From NCBI RefSeq assembly GCF_001420605.1, contig NZ_LJIZ01000021.1:329856-393855 (forward strand): DNA of 64,000 bases, read 5' to 3'. The position numbers and the translations under genes are program-made. Each line of letters opens with the position of its first letter. The stretch's first letter is position 1. Shown here piece by piece: positions 55,301 to 63,948 of the stretch. The notes below the pieces were generated by a model. The model was given only the letters and a program-made list of their open reading frames with translations, made no database searches and was not told the origin of the DNA. Origin of the DNA: Bacillus sp. FJAT-25509. GTDB taxonomy: Bacteria > Bacillota > Bacilli > Bacillales > Bacillaceae_G.

Positions 55301-55402
55301 TTAAACAATGGACTGGCTCCTGGCACTTATGATGTACTCTTTTTGCTCAATGACGGTTATACGGTAGTGGATCGCAAGACATTCCAAGTCGTTCAACCGT
55401 GA
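52361..55402 (+). CDS. Large secreted metallophosphoesterase with LamG-like domain
   Basis: Extracellular protein of 1013 residues. Signal peptide (about 1-27, ALANE), an Ig-like or bacterial surface domain (about 30-125), a laminin-G/concanavalin-type domain (about 130-325), a calcineurin-like phosphoesterase domain (about 420-700), then Ig-like domains to the end. Metal boxes are seen as GDVTGG near 465, GNHDMGG near 499, SSHYP near 577 and SGHTQYD near 622. The first box reads VDSDPE instead of DxH and the last is GHTQ, not GHxH, so its chemistry may differ. The gene is clearly more GC-rich than the genes outside this segment, suggesting transfer. GGAGG precedes the ATG. Confidence 0.85.
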   Translation: MKRFLSISLVLTMIFVMLSTTTNALANESGTKLVKIDNMQPVYGQTITANVIMGHGSMGKNLTFQWQVQESRISDQYINVKSGGTSKSYTVTLNDIGKKLRVVVGLPSNGDRKTSLPTNAVLNANPLISSMKFDNNLKDDANQEKLEGKGNYSYVDGVLPGAKALHLESGDGNYVGTTHSLNFGNDSFTTSFWYKGDTNNNQVILSNKDFTKSTNEGWAIYTSANSVNMNLGFPTSSIKFGRDTFNASHWRYVTFVVDRDKMLGSLYIDGYKMTETSLGVGTLDTSNPLNIGSDGSGENGGNSFDIADLNIWKGAFSSDMVQANYNSYAVNKVDMKALNDKISEANKITADGLGNGFSQTDFDYLKKVLNTANKVATTQKVKLYTQETINYYERELNNAIFIYQKSNKTLTPAGLNMIVDSDPEVSANPATIARIEKDYRTELRLFPQADVLFIPGDVTGGNNANEYVWMKNLTDIYNKLKGEGLFDNTKLYMVRGNHDMGGAEKFIPVGSAGAWNASTNSYDNNFFNSAYRVKVKGYNIVGFDGNYNNDNTVGKTKDLLNQIKTEADYDPTKPIFVSSHYPISGTVWSGRWSSSASNNVGKYIADNDLSQVVYMSGHTQYDPTDERSHYQGSATFLDSGASSYSSYIDDGPYGGYLEGSYINYKTTPRIVNFLEVYGSKIIIKQYNLSTDEYVGIPSVKIVGEGKEAFTYSRSDIRELIVPEFEEGFTVDSYKNNELAFTIKQANDNVRVLEYNIQLINKLTGKVDKSFNSLSLPLDKPFDEYRHYKFTNLSPTTPYILRVFADDSMYNRSSQDIEIEAQRVNLNSITAPASLSANNGTAKTAEALGLPTEVILATDKGNVDASVTWDLSGVNYNPAIKTVQTFSVPGTVTLPSGVENPNSVPLTTSINVTVQAVGVATGPITLDKSQYNQGEAITLSYTGAALNGKDWVGIYKTGDVPPGAGASLRWSYLNSGSGKVSLNNGLAPGTYDVLFLLNDGYTVVDRKTFQVVQP

Positions 55403-55524
55403 CGTTAAAGAGCATAACAGTGCCTGCAGCCATCACAAAAGTAGAGCAATTCAAGTGTTTGAAACCAAAAGTTTACACGCAGGTTTCATCGCATTAGCGA
55501 AATTTAGGATGGATCGGTAATGAA

Positions 55525-55558
55525 ACGGGGGGAGATCAATTTTCTCCCCCTTATCGAT
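55525..55558 (+). terminator. Terminator after phosphoesterase gene
   Basis: Stem GGGGGAG / CTCCCCC with a nine-base loop; the downstream tract is only partly T-rich. The 55403-55710 spacer shows nothing else. Confidence 0.7.
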
Positions 55559-55710
55559 TTAAACGCTTAATAGTACCAAAGGCGTACTAAATCTGCATCA
55601 CAGCTTGAAATAAGTCGAGCAACATGATCAGGTTGCAGAATGAACGTTCGTAACAGGATATACAATATTTCAATTTGTAATACTAACATTTCATGAAAAG
55701 AGGTTCCGCT

Positions 55711-56805
55711 ATGAAGATGCGTTCATTTCTGTCCATGTTCATCATCATGTTCTTATTATTTTTTGGGACTACCACAACTTCACTTGCGCATTCCATAGAT
55801 ATGAGTTATTCGGATTTAAACATTGAAGGAAACGAGATTCTGTATGACCTTTTTATTGAACAAAAAGACTTGTTTCCACATTTCGGTACTAACTTGGATA
55901 ATCTGGTGAACGATGAACTGGCCTCGCAAAAAATTGAATCCTATTTACAGAATGGTCTTCGATTAGATGCTGATTCGAAGCCATTAAAGATGGAATTGGT
56001 TTCGATGAATATGGCGCAAAAGGGTGTCGTAAGAGGCATGGAATTTCAACTGAGGTTTATCGCCGATGAAGAAATCAAACAATTTAATCTGCATTACGAT
56101 CTGGTGTTTGACGATGTACCTACTCATACGAGTGTACTCATGGTCCATGCAGGGGACTATTTTCAGCAGGATATGATTAATAGCACTAATAAAGATATTC
56201 TGATTAACCTTCCCAAAGACACTCCCAAGGACCTTTCCATGGACCTTCCAAAGGCTAAGATTGGCGATGTTTTGTGGAAATACTTTAAGCTTGGAATCGA
56301 ACACATTTTGACAGGATATGATCATTTGCTGTTTTTGTTATCCTTAGTATTAATCGCAACTAAATTCAAGGATGCGTTGAAAATTGTTACTGCTTTTACT
56401 ATCGCCCACAGCGTTACACTGTTCTTGGTGGCAACCGGTCGCATTCACGTCATCCCTTACTGGGTCGAATCCTTGATTGCCCTGACAATCTGTTATGTAG
56501 CAGTGGAAAACATATTTATTCAAAAAGCGAAATGGCGATGGCTATTGACGGCCTTATTTGGCCTGATTCATGGCATGGGCTTTGCCGGGGCCTTGGCTGA
56601 AACTGGACTTCCAAAGAGTAATCAACTTGGCTCACTCCTGACGTTTAATTTAGGTGTGGAAGGAGGACAACTCATGATCCTGTGCCTATTACTTCCTTTA
56701 TTGCTATTGATGCAACGTTTCCCATGGTATCGTAAAATGATGGTCTCAACGTCTTGCCTTATTTTTGCGGTGGCATTTTATTGGTTAGTTCAAAGACTAC
56801 AATAA
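55711..56805 (+). CDS. HupE/UreJ family membrane protein with secreted N-terminal domain
   Basis: Protein of about 364 residues. A signal peptide (about 1-27, SLAHS) is followed by an extracytoplasmic domain (about 28-185) and a six-helix HupE/UreJ_2 domain (about 190-364). Family motifs are GIEHILTGYDHLLFLLSLVL near 192, AFTIAHSVTLFLVA near 226 and GLIHGMGFAGALAETG near 288, whose His residues resemble metal sites. HupE relatives are linked to nickel or to hydrogenase and urease clusters, but none is here. It is also GC-rich like the phosphoesterase gene and shares the island. ATG 55711 has AAAGAGG eight bases upstream; ATG 55693 is an alternative. Confidence 0.85.
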   Translation: MKMRSFLSMFIIMFLLFFGTTTTSLAHSIDMSYSDLNIEGNEILYDLFIEQKDLFPHFGTNLDNLVNDELASQKIESYLQNGLRLDADSKPLKMELVSMNMAQKGVVRGMEFQLRFIADEEIKQFNLHYDLVFDDVPTHTSVLMVHAGDYFQQDMINSTNKDILINLPKDTPKDLSMDLPKAKIGDVLWKYFKLGIEHILTGYDHLLFLLSLVLIATKFKDALKIVTAFTIAHSVTLFLVATGRIHVIPYWVESLIALTICYVAVENIFIQKAKWRWLLTALFGLIHGMGFAGALAETGLPKSNQLGSLLTFNLGVEGGQLMILCLLLPLLLLMQRFPWYRKMMVSTSCLIFAVAFYWLVQRLQ

Positions 56806-56859
56806 GTCCATGATGATTCCTATTTCTGATTTTTTACATTGGGAAAATGATTTTGTGCG

Positions 56860-57069
56860 ATGTTAAATTCCATCATGTTACATTTAATTGCAATAAGTTT
56901 TTTATTATATATTGGTACTATTAATATATTATTTTATATTTTTCTATGTTTAATTGAATGCTCCTTATTGTGGAGCCGGGTAGATGCATTATTCTTGAAT
57001 TCAAGAATAAAAGAGTTCAATGAGTCTGTTGAACAGGCTATTTCGGTAGACTATTTTCTTGCTAATTGA
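56860..57069 (+). CDS. Doubtful small hydrophobic protein
   Basis: Frame of 69 residues with one long hydrophobic segment (about 8-40) and a charged tail. No ribosome binding site is clear, and the sequence around it contains an acetyltransferase remnant, so it may not be a gene. Confidence 0.3.
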   Translation: MLNSIMLHLIAISFLLYIGTINILFYIFLCLIECSLLWSRVDALFLNSRIKEFNESVEQAISVDYFLAN

Positions 57070-57090
57070 CAATGAGAAAATTCAATTATA

Positions 57091-57240
57091 GCAATCTATC
57101 TCGGGTCAACACCACAATTTTTAGCTGCTCATAGATTTTATGAAAAAAATGGATTTACGAGTATAAAACGTACAGATTTACCTGGAAAATTTCCAGTAGT
57201 ACATGTCGATAAAATATTCTATAAGTATTTGGTAGATTAA
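57091..57240 (+). pseudogene. GNAT acetyltransferase C-terminal fragment
   Basis: Fifty codons reading AIYLGSTPQFLAAHRFYEKN, then GFTSIKRTDLPGKFPVVHVD to a stop at 57240. The AAHRFYEKNGF motif is the typical end of a GNAT domain. The acetyl-CoA loop and the start are missing, so this is a remnant. Confidence 0.7.
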
Positions 57241-57401
57241 GTATAAAATTTACCCTTTAACTAAGGGAATCAAGAATTGAACAACTTGGACTGCTTCAGA
57301 AGTCTATTATTCTTGTTTTTTAATCAAGGAGATCCTTGATATTGTTTTAAGTAGAGATGCTGTTTCAGTATTTGAAAACAGAGATGGATATAGATGTAGT
57401 T

Positions 57402-57437
57402 GATCTTTTTAGCGTCCCTTTAATTAGGTGACGTTTT
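57402..57437 (+). terminator. Hairpin terminator after the GNAT remnant
   Basis: Stem GCGTC(c)CCT / AGG(t)GACGT, with TTTAATTA between, followed by six T. Confidence 0.6.
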
Positions 57438-57620
57438 TTGTTTTCCAATAAAATAAATTACTAGTTTTATCTATTTTTTTAAAATTATTTGTTGAAATAT
57501 ATCAATTAATATTTAGTAGGTTGAAAGTTATTTTCAAAATACAAATTGTATCAATTGTCAATATAATGTAATTGTAATTTTCAGAAAATTAATTCTAGCA
57601 AGGAGTTGATAAGGCTGATC

Positions 57621-57728
57621 ATGGCATATAAGAAAAGACTAGAAAAAATTAATCAAACGAGTCCTATATTAATGCAATTAATCAAATCGAACAGCCCTCG
57701 AGCACCTACATTGTATAAGTTGAAATAA
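57621..57728 (+). CDS. Possible 35-residue basic peptide
   Basis: Short frame MAYKKRLEKINQTSPILMQL, then IKSNSPRAPTLYKLK, ending 33 bases before the second subtilase start. AAGG lies six bases upstream of the ATG. It is basic and without membrane segments. It could be a leader peptide of the protease gene or chance; I see no family. Confidence 0.4.
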   Translation: MAYKKRLEKINQTSPILMQLIKSNSPRAPTLYKLK

Positions 57729-57761
57729 AATTTGGGGACATAATCTAAGGAGGGATTTAGT

Positions 57762-60700
57762 GTGAAAAAAGTTTGGAAGTTTTTAAGTTTAACAGCTTTA
57801 GCTACATCTTTAATAACAGCACCGACAGTAAATGCAGCTGATTTAGGTTTAGTTAAGAAGACTGGTAGAAATATTCTTCAATCGGAAAGTTCATTAAAGA
57901 TTGATAGGTTTCTAAACAAATTATCTCCTGAGCAAAGAAAAGCACTCCAAGACTTGACCTCAACAACTAAACAGAAACTAAACATATCATCAGCGAAAGA
58001 CTTAAACAGTTCAAAAGAAATTTCGGTAATTGTTGAATTCAAGCAACAAACAGCAAATACTGCTATTTTGCTAGAACAGCTTAAAGGAAAGGCCCTAACA
58101 CATGAAGATGCGAATAAAAAATTAGAAGCTTCACATGATCAATTTAAAAAGGACTTATCAAAACTAATGGTTAAATACAAAGTTAGAGATACATACAAGG
58201 AAGCATTTAATGGTGTTTCAATAACATTACCAGCGAATCAGGTTAAAAGTCTGCTTCAATCTGGCGTTGTAAAGAGTGTTTATGAAAATAAAAAGGTTCA
58301 GTTGATTGAACCAATTTCTCCTCTTAAAGAAAAGGAATCAGCTGTTTATAGCGGAAAATCACCTCTTGAAATAATGGGAGTGGACAAACTACATAAAAAA
58401 GGAATTACCGGAAAAAATGTCAAGATTGGTGTCCTTGATACAGGAATTGATTATAATCATCCTGATTTGAAACGAGCGTTCAAAGGAGGATATGATTTTG
58501 TCGATAATGATAATGATCCAATGGAAACAACAGTTGATGATTGGATAAAAGCTGGCAAACCGGGAGGGACTTCTTCGGGTTATGTTACATATCATGGAAC
58601 TCATGTTTCAGGTATAATTGCTGGCCAAAATAAAGCTAAATCAGCATATGCAATGGAAGGTGTTGCACCAGACGCGAATCTTTACGTCTATCGTGTTCTT
58701 GGCCCGTACAGTACGGGTTCAACTGAAGATATTTTAGCTGGTATAGAGCAATCGGTAAAAGATAAAATGGATGTTATTAATTTATCTTTAGGTGCAAATT
58801 ATAACGATCCGTATTCTCCTTTAGCAATTGGGATTAATAATGCCGTATTATCAGGTGTTACATGTGTGTTAGCAGCTGGAAATGATGGTGGCGAAATGTA
58901 CACTCTTGGCACACCAGCCGCATCAGCACTTGGAATAACAGTTGGTTCTAGTAATCCAGAAGTTGCTGATTATAATTATGTTGGAACATTTAAAAGTAAT
59001 AGTACAGCAGTAGATTCTGAGATTCATTACGCTACAAATGGCTTTTTAGAAGATCCAAGAAAATTAGAAGGAAAAAGTTTTGATATCGTTGATGTCGGTC
59101 AAGGACTAGAATCCGATTTTAATAGTAAAAACGTAAATGGAAAAATAGCCCTTGTTTCAACTGGTATTACATCGCTCCAGGATAAGGTTAGATTGGCAAA
59201 AAAATATGGGGCTGCTGCTGTATTTATGTATAGTACTTCGAATGGATTCGTTGCGGACCAAGTCCCTGTAGCGATTGAAAATACATATGCATATATTTTG
59301 AGTGGTGAGCAAGGAAAAGCATTTAAAGAAATCTTGAAAAATGAAAAAGCAAAGTATACATTTACAACAATTCAAAAAAAGGTGTTTTACACAGAAGATT
59401 CACTGTCCTTTTTTAGCTCGCGCGGCCCTGCATTAGTGACATATGATATTAAACCAGAGGTGACGGCACCGGGCATGAGCATTATGTCTACTATTCCACC
59501 ATATGTATATGGTGACAAGTATGATGGATTATATCAATATGGATATGCTCCTTTATCTGGAACTTCAATGGCTACACCGGAAGTAACTGGAGTAGCAGCA
59601 CTATTACTTGAGGAAAATCCTAAAGCAACCCCTGCTGACATTAAAACGACATTAATGAATACTGCTGATGACATGAATGGTAATTATAGTGTATTTGAAG
59701 TTGGAGCGGGACGAATCAATGCACTTAAGGCAATAAACTCGGAAACATTAATCCAAGTTCAAGATAAAACAACGAATATTAATAACAATGAAGAAGTACA
59801 AGTAGATGATTTAACAGGAGCATTAAGCTTCGGTAGTCTATATTCAAATGGAGAAGCAGTACAGGATAAAAGAAACGTCATACTCCAAAATAATAAGAAT
59901 AAGGAAAAAATATTTGAAATTAAAGTAAGTTATCAAACAGTAAGAGATTCCCTTGATGCGACAGCAAACGGTGTAAAGTTAAGAAGGAGTAGGACCTTTG
60001 TAACCTTAAAAGGAAAAAGTAAACAAAATATAGAAGCATCAATAGAGCTCCCTGCATCTGCCAAATATGGTATGTATGAAGGCATTATCACATTTACAAA
60101 TGTTTTAAATCCAGATGAAACATACAAAATGCCATTTGGTGCTCGTAAAGTTAAAGAAGGGATTGAATATTTAAATACGAGCTCAGGGATTTCAACAATT
60201 AACAATGGTAATTTAAATTACAACAGTATGGCATCAGCTACTTTAAAATTGAATTCTCATATTCGCTCTATCGACATTTTCATAGCAGATACTAAATCTA
60301 AAGATTTCGGATACCTCGGATATTATGATGGTGTAGGGATACCTGAAAATCAGGATATTAAATTAACAAATTTCTTCGATGGAGATTATTATCCTATTGG
60401 AATAACAAATGAGCAGGCTGTAGGTATGGAACCTACACAAATAAAACCAGGTACTTATAAAGTAAAATTTGTATTTACAGAAGAAAGTGGAAAACAACTT
60501 ATTATCGAAAAGCCGATTTCTGTTGATAATTCAAAGCCTGAAATGAATACAAATTTAGCTGATGGCATCATTGAAGTGGATCCAAATAATCCAATCGAAA
60601 TAAAAGGGAATGTTATGGATCAAGGAATAAAAGAATTAATTGCGACAGGTTCTGAAATGACCCAAGGAAGTAACAAACTTTATTATAAATACAACACGAA

Positions 60701-61814
60701 TTATCCGACGACCCAACCCCTTGATACAGATGGGAATTTTACTTTTGTCAGAAATAATATACCTAGCAGCTTAACTGTATTACCAATTGAAATGTATGCT
60801 ATGGATTATATTGGCAATAAATCTAATTCATTGCAATACTATTTTGTCAAAAAAGGAGCTCCTTACGTAACAAGTATTGCTAATCATAAAGAAGTTTTTC
60901 AAGGTGACACAATCACATTTGATGTAAATGCGATGAATCAAGGGGTATTTAAAAATGCAGAATTAGAGTTCAAGTATGACCCGAATGTTCTATCCTTCAA
61001 CAATATCGCTTTGGTTGATAATATGAAAAATCGCTTTGATGCCAATGTAACAAATGAAAATGGTACAATCAAAGTTAACTTACAAGCAAAAGACACATCT
61101 TGGAGTCCCGAAAATGTAATATCAATGCTGAAGCTGACAGCTACAGTGAAAAATGATAAGTATTTTAACGATTATACAAAAGTAACTTTATCAAAAGCTA
61201 ATTTTACAAGCTTATCAGATGTCAAAACGTCTAGTGGACGTGTTGATCCATCAGTTAAAATTAATGCTATGAGTTCTCAAATAGTAGGTACAATGAATGG
61301 AGAAGCAGTCTATAAAGTAGCGGCTACTGGCCCTGTAAAGCTGTTTGATTACTCTAAAATGGGTGCTACCGTAAAGGTTATTGATCAAAATGGTATGGAG
61401 TATGTAGGAAAAGTATTAGATACTCCTAATTTTCAAGTGGATTCATTACCATCTGGTGACTCATTCATGTTAGTACTAGATATACCTGGACATTTTACAG
61501 TACAAAAGTCATTCTATATAGGTCTAGATGGCAAGATTGGTGAAAAGAAATTTATCGATAAAAAGTTAGCGAGTGCTGGAGACGTAAATAAGGACAATGT
61601 TATCGATATTTTAGACGCAATCTATCTACAAGAGCATTGGGGTACAAATGATCGCAAAGGAGATATTAACTTTGATGGTAAGATTGATCTGACTGACATG
61701 AATTACATTAAACAAAACTTTCTTAAGGAAAATCTAACAGTGGCTCATCAAAACAAACCGAAATCAACTGACAATGGAAAAACATTACAAGACATTATTG
61801 ACAGTTTAAATTAA
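57762..61814 (+). CDS. Second large secreted subtilase with cohesin-like and dockerin domains
   Basis: Serine protease of 1350 residues, paralogous along its full length to the one at 21018. Domains: signal peptide (about 1-26), I9 propeptide (about 85-182), S8 domain (about 200-660) with PA insert (about 425-540), Fn3-like stretches (about 680-1020), cohesin-like domain (about 1030-1150; LEFKYDPNVLSFNNI and KLTATVKNDKYF), and dockerin (about 1272-1325) with loops DVNKDNVIDILDAI and DINFDGKIDLTDM. The triad is Asp226, His278 and Ser602, with oxyanion Asn374. The start is GTG with AAGGAGGG upstream. Only this copy has fully canonical calcium loops (DGKIDL), the other reads DNIVDA. Confidence 0.93.
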   Translation: MKKVWKFLSLTALATSLITAPTVNAADLGLVKKTGRNILQSESSLKIDRFLNKLSPEQRKALQDLTSTTKQKLNISSAKDLNSSKEISVIVEFKQQTANTAILLEQLKGKALTHEDANKKLEASHDQFKKDLSKLMVKYKVRDTYKEAFNGVSITLPANQVKSLLQSGVVKSVYENKKVQLIEPISPLKEKESAVYSGKSPLEIMGVDKLHKKGITGKNVKIGVLDTGIDYNHPDLKRAFKGGYDFVDNDNDPMETTVDDWIKAGKPGGTSSGYVTYHGTHVSGIIAGQNKAKSAYAMEGVAPDANLYVYRVLGPYSTGSTEDILAGIEQSVKDKMDVINLSLGANYNDPYSPLAIGINNAVLSGVTCVLAAGNDGGEMYTLGTPAASALGITVGSSNPEVADYNYVGTFKSNSTAVDSEIHYATNGFLEDPRKLEGKSFDIVDVGQGLESDFNSKNVNGKIALVSTGITSLQDKVRLAKKYGAAAVFMYSTSNGFVADQVPVAIENTYAYILSGEQGKAFKEILKNEKAKYTFTTIQKKVFYTEDSLSFFSSRGPALVTYDIKPEVTAPGMSIMSTIPPYVYGDKYDGLYQYGYAPLSGTSMATPEVTGVAALLLEENPKATPADIKTTLMNTADDMNGNYSVFEVGAGRINALKAINSETLIQVQDKTTNINNNEEVQVDDLTGALSFGSLYSNGEAVQDKRNVILQNNKNKEKIFEIKVSYQTVRDSLDATANGVKLRRSRTFVTLKGKSKQNIEASIELPASAKYGMYEGIITFTNVLNPDETYKMPFGARKVKEGIEYLNTSSGISTINNGNLNYNSMASATLKLNSHIRSIDIFIADTKSKDFGYLGYYDGVGIPENQDIKLTNFFDGDYYPIGITNEQAVGMEPTQIKPGTYKVKFVFTEESGKQLIIEKPISVDNSKPEMNTNLADGIIEVDPNNPIEIKGNVMDQGIKELIATGSEMTQGSNKLYYKYNTNYPTTQPLDTDGNFTFVRNNIPSSLTVLPIEMYAMDYIGNKSNSLQYYFVKKGAPYVTSIANHKEVFQGDTITFDVNAMNQGVFKNAELEFKYDPNVLSFNNIALVDNMKNRFDANVTNENGTIKVNLQAKDTSWSPENVISMLKLTATVKNDKYFNDYTKVTLSKANFTSLSDVKTSSGRVDPSVKINAMSSQIVGTMNGEAVYKVAATGPVKLFDYSKMGATVKVIDQNGMEYVGKVLDTPNFQVDSLPSGDSFMLVLDIPGHFTVQKSFYIGLDGKIGEKKFIDKKLASAGDVNKDNVIDILDAIYLQEHWGTNDRKGDINFDGKIDLTDMNYIKQNFLKENLTVAHQNKPKSTDNGKTLQDIIDSLN

Positions 61815-61825
61815 TAGTATAAAAG

Positions 61826-61872
61826 GGAAACTAGTCCTAAGAAGTAGATTATTATTAGGACTAGTTTTTTAA
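61826..61872 (+). terminator. Terminator of second subtilase
   Basis: Stem AAACTAGTCCTAA / TTAGGACTAGTTT followed by TTTT. It closely resembles the terminator at 25341-25388. Confidence 0.9.
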
Positions 61873-62244
61873 TAGTTGGAGGAAGGAAAAAGTACCCTTA
61901 ATTATTAATTTACCAAAATAGTTAGATCTGATTAAAAAAATCAAAACCAACATAGGCTTAAATATACATAAGTGATCGCTTCAATAGATTTTGAATCATA
62001 CTATAGAATCGATACTTTGAAGAACCTCGTTCAGTTAGGTAGTACTTTAGAAATCCCCACTTTAGTGATCGATTAATCGGACTTTACAAACTACGAATCT
62101 CGAATTTATACTTTGAATAGTTGGAATTTTGTTTCAATTTATAATAGAAAAAAATCGAAATTTATTTTCGGTAATTGAATCGAAATTTCTAACAAATAGA
62201 ATAGTGTAAGTTTGAATAATCATCTAAATAGGAGGAGAACTTAT
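61873..62244. other. Intergenic region, 370 bp
   Basis: AT-rich spacer before the serine hydrolase gene. I see no gene or strong structured element. A repeated TCGAAATTT near 62154 and 62183 lies in the likely promoter area. Confidence 0.45.
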
Positions 62245-63639
62245 TTGACTCGAATAACTCGTAGTATTGTAACATCAATGCTAACGCTTGCTTTAGCCAT
62301 TACATCTGGAACTGTCAGTTATGCTCAAACAAATTCAGAGAAAAGCTCAATCCAGTCAGAGGTGAATGGAATGAAACAAATTAAACATAATGATAATTTT
62401 CCTGTTTTGAGCAAAGTAAAACGTCCTGAAGATGTTGGATTTTCATCTGAGAAATTAAAACAAGTAGATGAATTGATCCAACAGGATGTAAACAATGGTT
62501 TTCCGGGTGCAGTTCTAATGATTATCAAAGATGGGAAAATCGTAAAAAACACTGCTTATGGATACTCAAAAAAATACGATGGGCTGTCACCACTGAAACA
62601 TCCTCAGAAAATGAAAACTAATACAATGTTTGATTTGGCATCAAACACTAAAATGTATGCAGTTAACTTCGCTTTGCAACATCTTGTTAGTATAGGAAAA
62701 ATAGACTTGAATTCAACTGTACAATCATATTTTCCAAATTTTAAAGACAAATCAACTGATATGATTAAAGGGAAAGATACCCTACGCTTAATTGATATTT
62801 TACACCACACTGCTGGTTTTCCAGCTGATCCGCAATATCACAATCCTACTGTAGCAGGTTCTTTATATACACAAAACCGTAATGAAACATTTGAGAAAAT
62901 CGCTGAAACACCGTTAGAATACGTACCTGGAACGAAAAATATTTATAGTGACGTAGATTATATGATTCTCGGTTTTATTATTGAGAAAGTAACTGGACAA
63001 AGCCTAGATGACTATGTAGAAAAGACGATTTATAAACCATTAGGTCTAAAACACACAATGTTTAACCCGTTACAAAAAGGATTCAAACCAAAAGATTTCG
63101 CAGCAACAGAGCTAATGGGGAATTCACGTGACGGAGTCATCTCCTTCCCAAATATTCGTACATACACAATACAGGGAGAAGTGCACGATGAGAAGGCCTA
63201 CTACTCTATGGGTGGCGTATCCGGACATGCAGGGCTTTTCTCGACGACAAGCGATTTAGCAGTTCTTTTGCAAGTAATGTTAAACGGAGGTGGATATGGC
63301 AAAGTAAACCTATTTGATCAAAAGACTATTGATCAGTTTTCAGCACCTTCCGATTTAAATCCAACATATGGCTTAGGATGGAGAAGAAATGGCTCTCCGA
63401 GTATGTCGTCTACATTTGGATTATATGCAAGTCCAAATGCGATTGGACATACCGGTTGGGTAGGCACACTGACCATTATAGATCCAGATAATGATTTAGG
63501 GATTGTCTTATTGACCAATAAAAAACATTCACCTGTAATTGATCCACTCACAAATCCGAACAAATTTGCAGGTGATGACTTTGCTACAGGACAATATAAA
63601 GCGGTAGCAACTGCTGTGTATGAAGCATTATTAAAATAA
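62245..63639 (+). CDS. Secreted serine hydrolase, beta-lactamase class C / PBP4*-like
   Basis: Protein of about 464 residues. TTG 62245 has AGGAGGAG at good spacing and gives a clean signal peptide (MTRITRSIVTSMLTLALAIT, cleavage near SYAQ). The catalytic SxxK motif is SNTK near residue 134, the second motif is YSD (in IYSDVDYM, replacing YxN) near 234, and the third is HTG (in GHTGWVG) near 400. This pattern fits esterase-like or D-alanyl-endopeptidase-like members rather than a true beta-lactamase. Its target may be peptidoglycan peptides or esters. Confidence 0.88.
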   Translation: MTRITRSIVTSMLTLALAITSGTVSYAQTNSEKSSIQSEVNGMKQIKHNDNFPVLSKVKRPEDVGFSSEKLKQVDELIQQDVNNGFPGAVLMIIKDGKIVKNTAYGYSKKYDGLSPLKHPQKMKTNTMFDLASNTKMYAVNFALQHLVSIGKIDLNSTVQSYFPNFKDKSTDMIKGKDTLRLIDILHHTAGFPADPQYHNPTVAGSLYTQNRNETFEKIAETPLEYVPGTKNIYSDVDYMILGFIIEKVTGQSLDDYVEKTIYKPLGLKHTMFNPLQKGFKPKDFAATELMGNSRDGVISFPNIRTYTIQGEVHDEKAYYSMGGVSGHAGLFSTTSDLAVLLQVMLNGGGYGKVNLFDQKTIDQFSAPSDLNPTYGLGWRRNGSPSMSSTFGLYASPNAIGHTGWVGTLTIIDPDNDLGIVLLTNKKHSPVIDPLTNPNKFAGDDFATGQYKAVATAVYEALLK

Positions 63640-63690
63640 AGGTTAGTATTGAATAAAATGCATTACAATTGTTGATTTTTATACTTACCC

Positions 63691-63739
63691 AGAAAAGAGA
63701 AAAATCGTCTATCTTGAATGATTTTTCTCTTTTTTTTGT
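63691..63739 (+). terminator. Terminator after serine hydrolase
   Basis: Stem AAAAGAGAAAAATC / GATTTTTCTCTTTT with a 13-base loop and T8. Confidence 0.92.
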
Positions 63740-63869
63740 CAAATACTTTTTCAATTTAGGCTTTGCTAAAGTAGATTGTTGATTTTCTTATTCAACTTCT
63801 ATGAAAATCAGTTTCTTCATAAATAGATAAATGCCATAAGTTGTGGTGTAACGCTTGAACTTCATGAGT

Positions 63870-63898
63870 GGATAAATGGCAAGTAAGTTACATAAGAG
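63870..63898. repeat. Dispersed repeat, copy K (tail block only)
   Basis: AATGGCAAGTAAGTTACATAAG resembles the tail block AATGGCAGTTTAGTTAAATAAG of the family (split here as AATGGCAAGTAAG plus TTACATAAG). Confidence 0.4.
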
Positions 63899-63948
63899 AT
63901 ATGTTAAAATGTTTTAATATGATAGAAAAAGTGAAGGGAATGCAATAA

